DNA of 25,209 nt from Purshia tridentata (taxonomy: Eukaryota; Streptophyta; Magnoliopsida; Rosales; Rosaceae): positions 1-25,209 of the forward strand of contig QANT01002535.1 of assembly GCA_003254885.1 (NCBI GenBank), in the 5' to 3' direction. Of this stretch, positions 21,429 to 25,209 are shown in pieces. Below the pieces are notes generated by a model that saw nothing but the letters and a program-made list of their open reading frames with translations, was not told the origin of the DNA and ran no database searches. The stretch's first letter is position 1, and every line of letters starts with the position of its first letter. The position numbers and the translations under genes are program-made.

Positions 21429-22888
21429 CTAGAAATACATAAAGTATGGAATCAATTAGTAAATGAGTTATAAATGTATCTAAATCAATAGAAGATATAC
21501 TTTTCAGTAAGCAAAGTTGATCTGTTACATGCCTGAATTTTTTTTCTGCATTAAGATTATCACTATAAGTCTCTAACTTAGGAAAGGCCCCAGCAAACAG
21601 AATTTCTGTGTAAATCGTAAATAGAGCAATAAATGTGTGCCAGCACAAATAATTGAAGATGTACCATCCACCTACAAGATGCTGACAAAGGATGCAAACA
21701 ACAGCACTTTTAACATGCAAATGAGTTAAAATCCATTTGACTGCATCTTTACTGCAGGTTTTTAAGTTTCCAGTGGGATAGAATGATCTCTAGACAATGG
21801 TCCAGCCATATTCAGGTCCCTATAAAAATAGAAACAGTACGTGAAAGATAGGTTTTAATTAAAGCTTCCACTAGAAAATGATCTCTAGTACCTAGCGCAA
21901 CACAAACAGTAAAATACAGGTTTTTAAGTTCCACTTGGGTAAAAATACTCTCTAGACAATGGTCCAACCATGTTCAGGTGAATCAAATCCTTGGCTTAAC
22001 AGAATGGCTGTGTGGGCATAAATAAGGAAAGAAAAGATTTTGCTAAACAATTTATTATAGAAACAAAAGAAATGTAAACTGAAAGAAAGGCATTTTGAAC
22101 ATAATTCCCAGTGCATAGACAAAATGGAATCAATTGTTCTGATGCAAAGTTACAAACACACAAATGGGAATGAAAAAAAATATCAACAAATTACAAGTTC
22201 TAATATGGCATAAGAGTACTAAAACTACAGCAAATCACCGTATTTTCATGTCAAACACAAAAGTTTAATGCTCAAGGTCTGAGATTTGAATTCCATGGTA
22301 ATTGAGGACAACATAAAACTACAAATCAGTTCTAGTAGCAAAAATAAAGCGCAAACAAGAATCCGACTAGGTGACATCAATTAAAATGACAATAGATAAG
22401 AACATTCTATAGTCTGCACCTCTCTCTCAAGCTTTCTCTCTTGCAAATATAAACATTTATTAAACTAGGAAATCAGCTGGGTCAATTCATAAGCTAATAC
22501 TAATAAAAAAAGGTAAAAATTAGGCCAATTCATTCCCAAAATTCCACTGAAAGAAATATGTAAATCAAATTAAAGCAGCAAGCTTGAACCCAAAAATTTT
22601 AGAATTAACATACTTAGAGACCCACATATGAACGAAGATAGGGATATATAGAAGAAAAAAGAGGACAAACCTGTTAATTAGATGAAAGAGCCCACATCCC
22701 TAACGTTGCCGAATACTTTCTCCACATATCAAACTACATATAAAACTAAACCCATTGTCAATTAGAGCCATAGAGAAATTGATTGCTAAAAAAACCCTGA
22801 CCCTAACCCAAAATCAAAATACCTATGGAAGAGAAATAGGGGGAAGGAAGAGGAAAAGCAAGACAAATAGAAGAAGTAAATCGCTTAC
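21429..22888. other. CACTA interior between candidate minus-strand exons
   Basis: No coding sequence is supported on either strand. On the minus strand this would be intron and unresolved exon sequence between the candidate first exon (22889-23053) and the small exon at 21387-21428. It contains the 63-bp direct repeat described separately. A minus-strand frame at 21400-21720 runs through it but matches nothing I recognise. Confidence 0.35.
21757..21980. repeat. 63-bp direct repeat inside the CACTA element
   Basis: Two diverged copies, about 21757-21818 and 21917-21979, both begin CAGGTTTTTAAGTTT/C and share CTCTAGACAATGGTCCAGCC/AACC followed by AT[AG]TTCAGGT. They are in the same orientation, about 100 bp apart. 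On the minus strand both can be read as LNMxGPLSR-type peptides ending at the same stop codon, which could mean a duplicated exon. Confidence 0.75.
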
Positions 22889-23053
22889 CCATGGCTGGAT
22901 CGTGTGTCCTACAGGCTGTATAGAGGAAGAGGAGGAGAAATTAAGAGAAGAGAAGAGCGAGTGAGATCGAGAGAGCTCAGAGAGAGCTGGAGTGTGTCGA
23001 AACCCCAAACCCACCAGAATGAGCTTTCCACTTCGAGTGCGACCTGCTGCCAT
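22889..23053 (-). CDS. Candidate first coding exon of the CACTA minus-strand gene
   Basis: On the minus strand a CT-rich leader-like stretch (about 23160-23060) precedes ATG at 23053. A 55-codon frame beginning MAAGRTRSGKLILVGLGF and ending IQPW stops exactly at a good donor GG|GTAAGC (22888). The middle is Ser-rich and low in complexity. The leader, start and donor together look like the 5' end of a plant gene, either the element's own or one captured from the host. I do not recognise the protein. The downstream exons were not resolved. Confidence 0.4.
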
Positions 23054-23239
23054 CGACGACAGCAAGCTCGAGCGGAGAAGTATTTGGACAGATTGAGTGA
23101 GTTAGAGAGTGTGTGTGTGAGAAATCGTTTCTCTGTAGAGAGGAAGAGAACAGGAAAGTTAGAGTTTTGGTAAAAGAGTCTTGGGATCTAAAAAATAAAA
23201 CAGAGCGGGAATTTGCCCGCGCCTAAAGCAAATCTTGCC

Positions 23240-23341
23240 ATAGCGTTTTTTTTAAATAATGCTATAATTATTTTAAATATAATAGCACTATTGAAAAAGT
23301 GCTATAATTAAATGCTATTATTGTCTTCTTTTGTTGTAGTG
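23240..23341. repeat. Right subterminal repeats and terminus of the CACTA element
   Basis: This end contains ATAGCGTTTTTTTTAAATAATGCTAT-like, ATAGCACTATTGAAAAAGTGCTAT-like and ATGCTATTATT repeats, ending in TTTTGTTGTAGTG. It mirrors the left array but is shorter. The repeats form small inverted pairs, for example TAGCACTATT against AAAAAGTGCTA. Confidence 0.75.
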
Positions 23342-24020
23342 AGGGTTTTTTTTAGTCTTTTAATTTTGGGGTTTCATTTGGTGTTTGAATTTGGGGTTTT
23401 GTTTTGTTTTTTTAATTTCTAAACCATATATTTCTATACAAAAAATAATTAAAAACACTCTAAAAAACTTAAGAGATAATTATTGAAACACCCATTTTAG
23501 ATTACCTTTTTCTCATATGGTCCACCAATTTAATTGAGCTTCCCACCAAGTCCTGTTAGTTTCTATCCGGCCCAACCTTTTTTTCCCCGGGTCCACATTT
23601 TTTTTTTCCTAACTCTCACTTCATCTTTCTCCGTCTCTCTCATTGGCCATTTCAAACAAGTAAATATCTCTCTCATTTCTCTCTCCTCACTCACGCTGCC
23701 CTCATTCTTTAGCCGCCAACCCTGCTCTCCCATCGCTCTCTCCTTCTCTCTTTCGCCTTCAAGGTGCTTGCCGATCTGCTATCTAGCTTTGTCGATCTGT
23801 GTCTTTGAAGAACATCTACTGCTTGAACATCTCTTCCCTCACTACTTGACCCCTCATCGCTCTCACAGACTTTTACAGGTTCCCTTCGAAAATTTTACTA
23901 CAAAAGTTTTCCAAAGTTTATTTCTTTTTTCTTCTCTTGTTTTCTAAAAAGAAATTCAATCATCAAATTTTGATATATATTTCATGTTTTTTCTTTTCTT
24001 ATATCTGCAAAATGTTTCAG
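23342..24020 (+). other. CT-rich leader-like stretch downstream of the CACTA element
   Basis: From about 23610 to 23878 the + strand is pyrimidine-rich with many TCTCTC runs, resembling a plant 5' leader. It has a possible donor ACAG|GTTCCC at 23879. No ATG occurs from the CT-rich start to that donor. It leads, through an AT-rich intron-like interval, to the acceptor before the fragment at 24021. Long frames crossing it are low complexity and not convincing. It may be the promoter/first exon of an unidentified gene fragment. Confidence 0.35.
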
Positions 24021-24642
24021 TAATGATGTTATAAGGCTGGATGATGCTGCCAAGCTAATTGACTGTGCTTTTGTCCAAGTAAGTAATTTAATTGAACATT
24101 TGATAAGAAATGAGAAATTGAAACTAAGTTCATGAAAGACCCATGTTTCCTTTCACCATTTTAGCTCAATTATAGTTTCAGAGTTTCTTTAATCCTACAT
24201 GCAGCAGATCATGTAGTAGTGTGTGCCTCTAATTGGTTACAAGAAGTTGAAAAAGTCATTTTAGGAAAAGAGAAAGGAAAAAGTTTATGATGAAAGACCC
24301 ATCGCCAATGTAACTTGGTTTTTTATGCTACACCTAATTGATGGCCAAAAGTAAAGTTCTTAACTTCTTTTTGTGTAGACTTTGCTTTTCAATCTCATGT
24401 CTATCTCTTTGCTTGCTGAAAAATGGGCGTGTGCCTTTGTGACGCTGGAGCAGCATGCTCTGAATATTATGTTTCTAATTTACAAAGTGCATCTCATAAA
24501 ATATTTTAGAATGATACCTTTGATTAATAGTTGTTTAACTATTTTGCTGTAGATCGAAGAAAGCAAAGAAGTAGCTTGGAAACATAGCTACACTGCCGTT
24601 GAATTGGGGTTTCAGATTTTGGCACTCCAAAATAATCGTTGA
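24021..24642 (+). pseudogene. Unrecognised spliced gene fragment
   Basis: Two exon-like blocks have good splice sites. The first, 24021-24078, follows ATGTTTCAG and reads NDVIRLDDAAKLIDCAFVQ before the strong donor GTAAGTAA. The second, 24553-24642, follows TTTGCTGTAG and reads IEESKEVAWKHSYTAVELG, continuing to a TGA at 24640-24642. The frames join exactly. The composition (charged, amphipathic helical) is protein-like. No in-frame ATG is present in the blocks or in the CT-rich exon-like stretch upstream, where the joined frame meets a stop. I do not recognise the family. It does not resemble the missing SPT5 C-terminus. It may be a host gene piece carried by a transposon, or the 3' part of a decayed gene. 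Confidence 0.45.
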
Positions 24643-24796
24643 TTTCATTTTTGTTTGGATTATATGATTTCATTTGGATTTAATTTATTATTGGGCTTAA
24701 GATTTGGTTTATTGTAATTATGTCTTATTTATTGGTTTAATATGTAAGACTTTTTGCCAATTTTTTACATAGAATTGAAATATAAGTGAAATCATG

Positions 24797-25010
24797 GTTG
24801 TTACTATTTTGTCTAAGGTGATTGTTACTGGCTGATCATTGTTACTGTCAAACAATAATAATTCATGATTGTTACTACTTGACAATAACAATAAACTAAT
24901 AACAAACAATAACAATAAAATTGTTGCTGTCAGACAGTAACAATAAAGTAATTGTTATTGACTGATAGTAACAATAAGGTTGGTGATTGTTACTGTACGA
25001 TAGTAATAAT
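24797..25010. repeat. TTGTTACTGTC hairpin array
   Basis: At least ten copies of TTGTTACT or its complement AGTAACAA, some with a GTC/GAC extension, are packed into about 215 bp in both orientations. The best palindrome is at 24921-24943: the arm TTGTTGCTGTC, one base, then GACAGTAACAA (one mismatch). Others lie at 24952-24974 and 24985-25009. Dense short inverted repeats like this are typical of the subterminal region of a DNA transposon. No terminal inverted repeat was located in the window. Confidence 0.75.
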
Positions 25011-25209
25011 TTTTTAAATATAAAAAAAAAAGATAAGCTTTTATGCTATTTTTGATGTATTTATACATAAAAAAATGGTTTAATTACATAAACATCAATA
25101 AAATAATTTCTAATTCCATAATGGTCAATGTAATAAAATAAAAATGAACAGTAACAACTAGACTTAAATCATAGGTGTATTTACATTTCTTGCCACTTTG
25201 CTTACATAC
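25011..25209. other. AT-rich right edge of the window
   Basis: A/T-rich sequence with no coding or structural feature that I can support. One GAACAGTAACAACTAG near 25146 resembles the repeat motif of the preceding array, so the same element may continue past the window. Confidence 0.4.

Larger units (their letters stand above)
19928..23341. mobile_element. CACTA (En/Spm-type) DNA transposon, about 3.4 kb
   Basis: The left end starts CACTAGAACATAAATTGAC. The right end, read inward on the minus strand, starts CACTACAACAAAAGAAGAC. Over the first 28 bases 19 match, including the final ATAGC. Both ends carry arrays of ATAGCRTTTTT-type subterminal repeats, a hallmark of CACTA elements. The 3-bp flanks are AGC on the left and AGG on the right, so the expected target-site duplication matches at only two of three bases. 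The insertion lies 34 bp past the end of SPT5 coding exon 17, in its intron. No intact TNPD-type transposase is visible; the interior holds minus-strand gene remnants, so the copy is likely non-autonomous. An N is present at 20278. Confidence 0.8.

Noticed and set aside
21400..21720. 106-codon minus-strand frame in the CACTA element
   Set aside because: No recognisable domain, and it runs through a candidate splice acceptor; kept only as possible intron plus exon sequence.
23534..23947. 137-codon Ser/Leu/Pro-rich frame
   Set aside because: Low-complexity reading of a pyrimidine-rich stretch without an ATG start; more likely leader-like DNA.
24797..25010. CRISPR-like array
   Set aside because: Spacing is irregular, units occur in both orientations, and the genome is a plant's; subterminal transposon repeats fit better.

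Overview
The window looks like nuclear DNA of a core eudicot plant. It is AT-rich, the genes are split by short GT-AG introns with pyrimidine-rich acceptors, and the proteins resemble plant orthologues. Nothing prokaryotic, organellar or viral was seen. Two single N bases (6667 and 20278) show that this is assembled draft sequence. All four host genes are on the + strand. Gene models were built by hand from splice sites, reading-frame continuity and remembered family sequences; no search was run.

Layout: (1) 1-2154 is AT-rich repeat-bearing upstream DNA followed by a CT-rich leader. (2) 2155-7411 is a 12-exon gene for a membrane-anchored MYND-finger ubiquitin-specific protease of the UBP16/UBP17 type. 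(3) 7985-9415 is a 6-exon IMPACT/YigZ-family gene with an N-terminal extension and a start-overlapping uORF. (4) 10958-11901 is a 2-exon Agenet/Tudor-like gene with a very acidic tail. (5) 13432-19894 holds the first 17 coding exons of transcription elongation factor SPT5; its 3' exons are not in the window. (6) 19928-23341 is a CACTA-type DNA transposon in the intron after SPT5 exon 17. It has palindromic subterminal repeats and a decayed minus-strand gene. (7) 23342-25209 is further intronic or transposon DNA with a CT-rich leader-like stretch, an unrecognised spliced gene fragment and a dense hairpin array that may belong to a second element.

The four host genes have unrelated roles (deubiquitination, an IMPACT-family function, probable chromatin or RNA reading, and Pol II elongation) and do not form a functional cluster. 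I found no convincing new multi-gene system. The best leads are the composite transposon landscape in the SPT5 intron, the unidentified spliced fragment beside it, two GC-AG introns needed by the gene models, and the uORF/second-AUG arrangement of the IMPACT-family gene.
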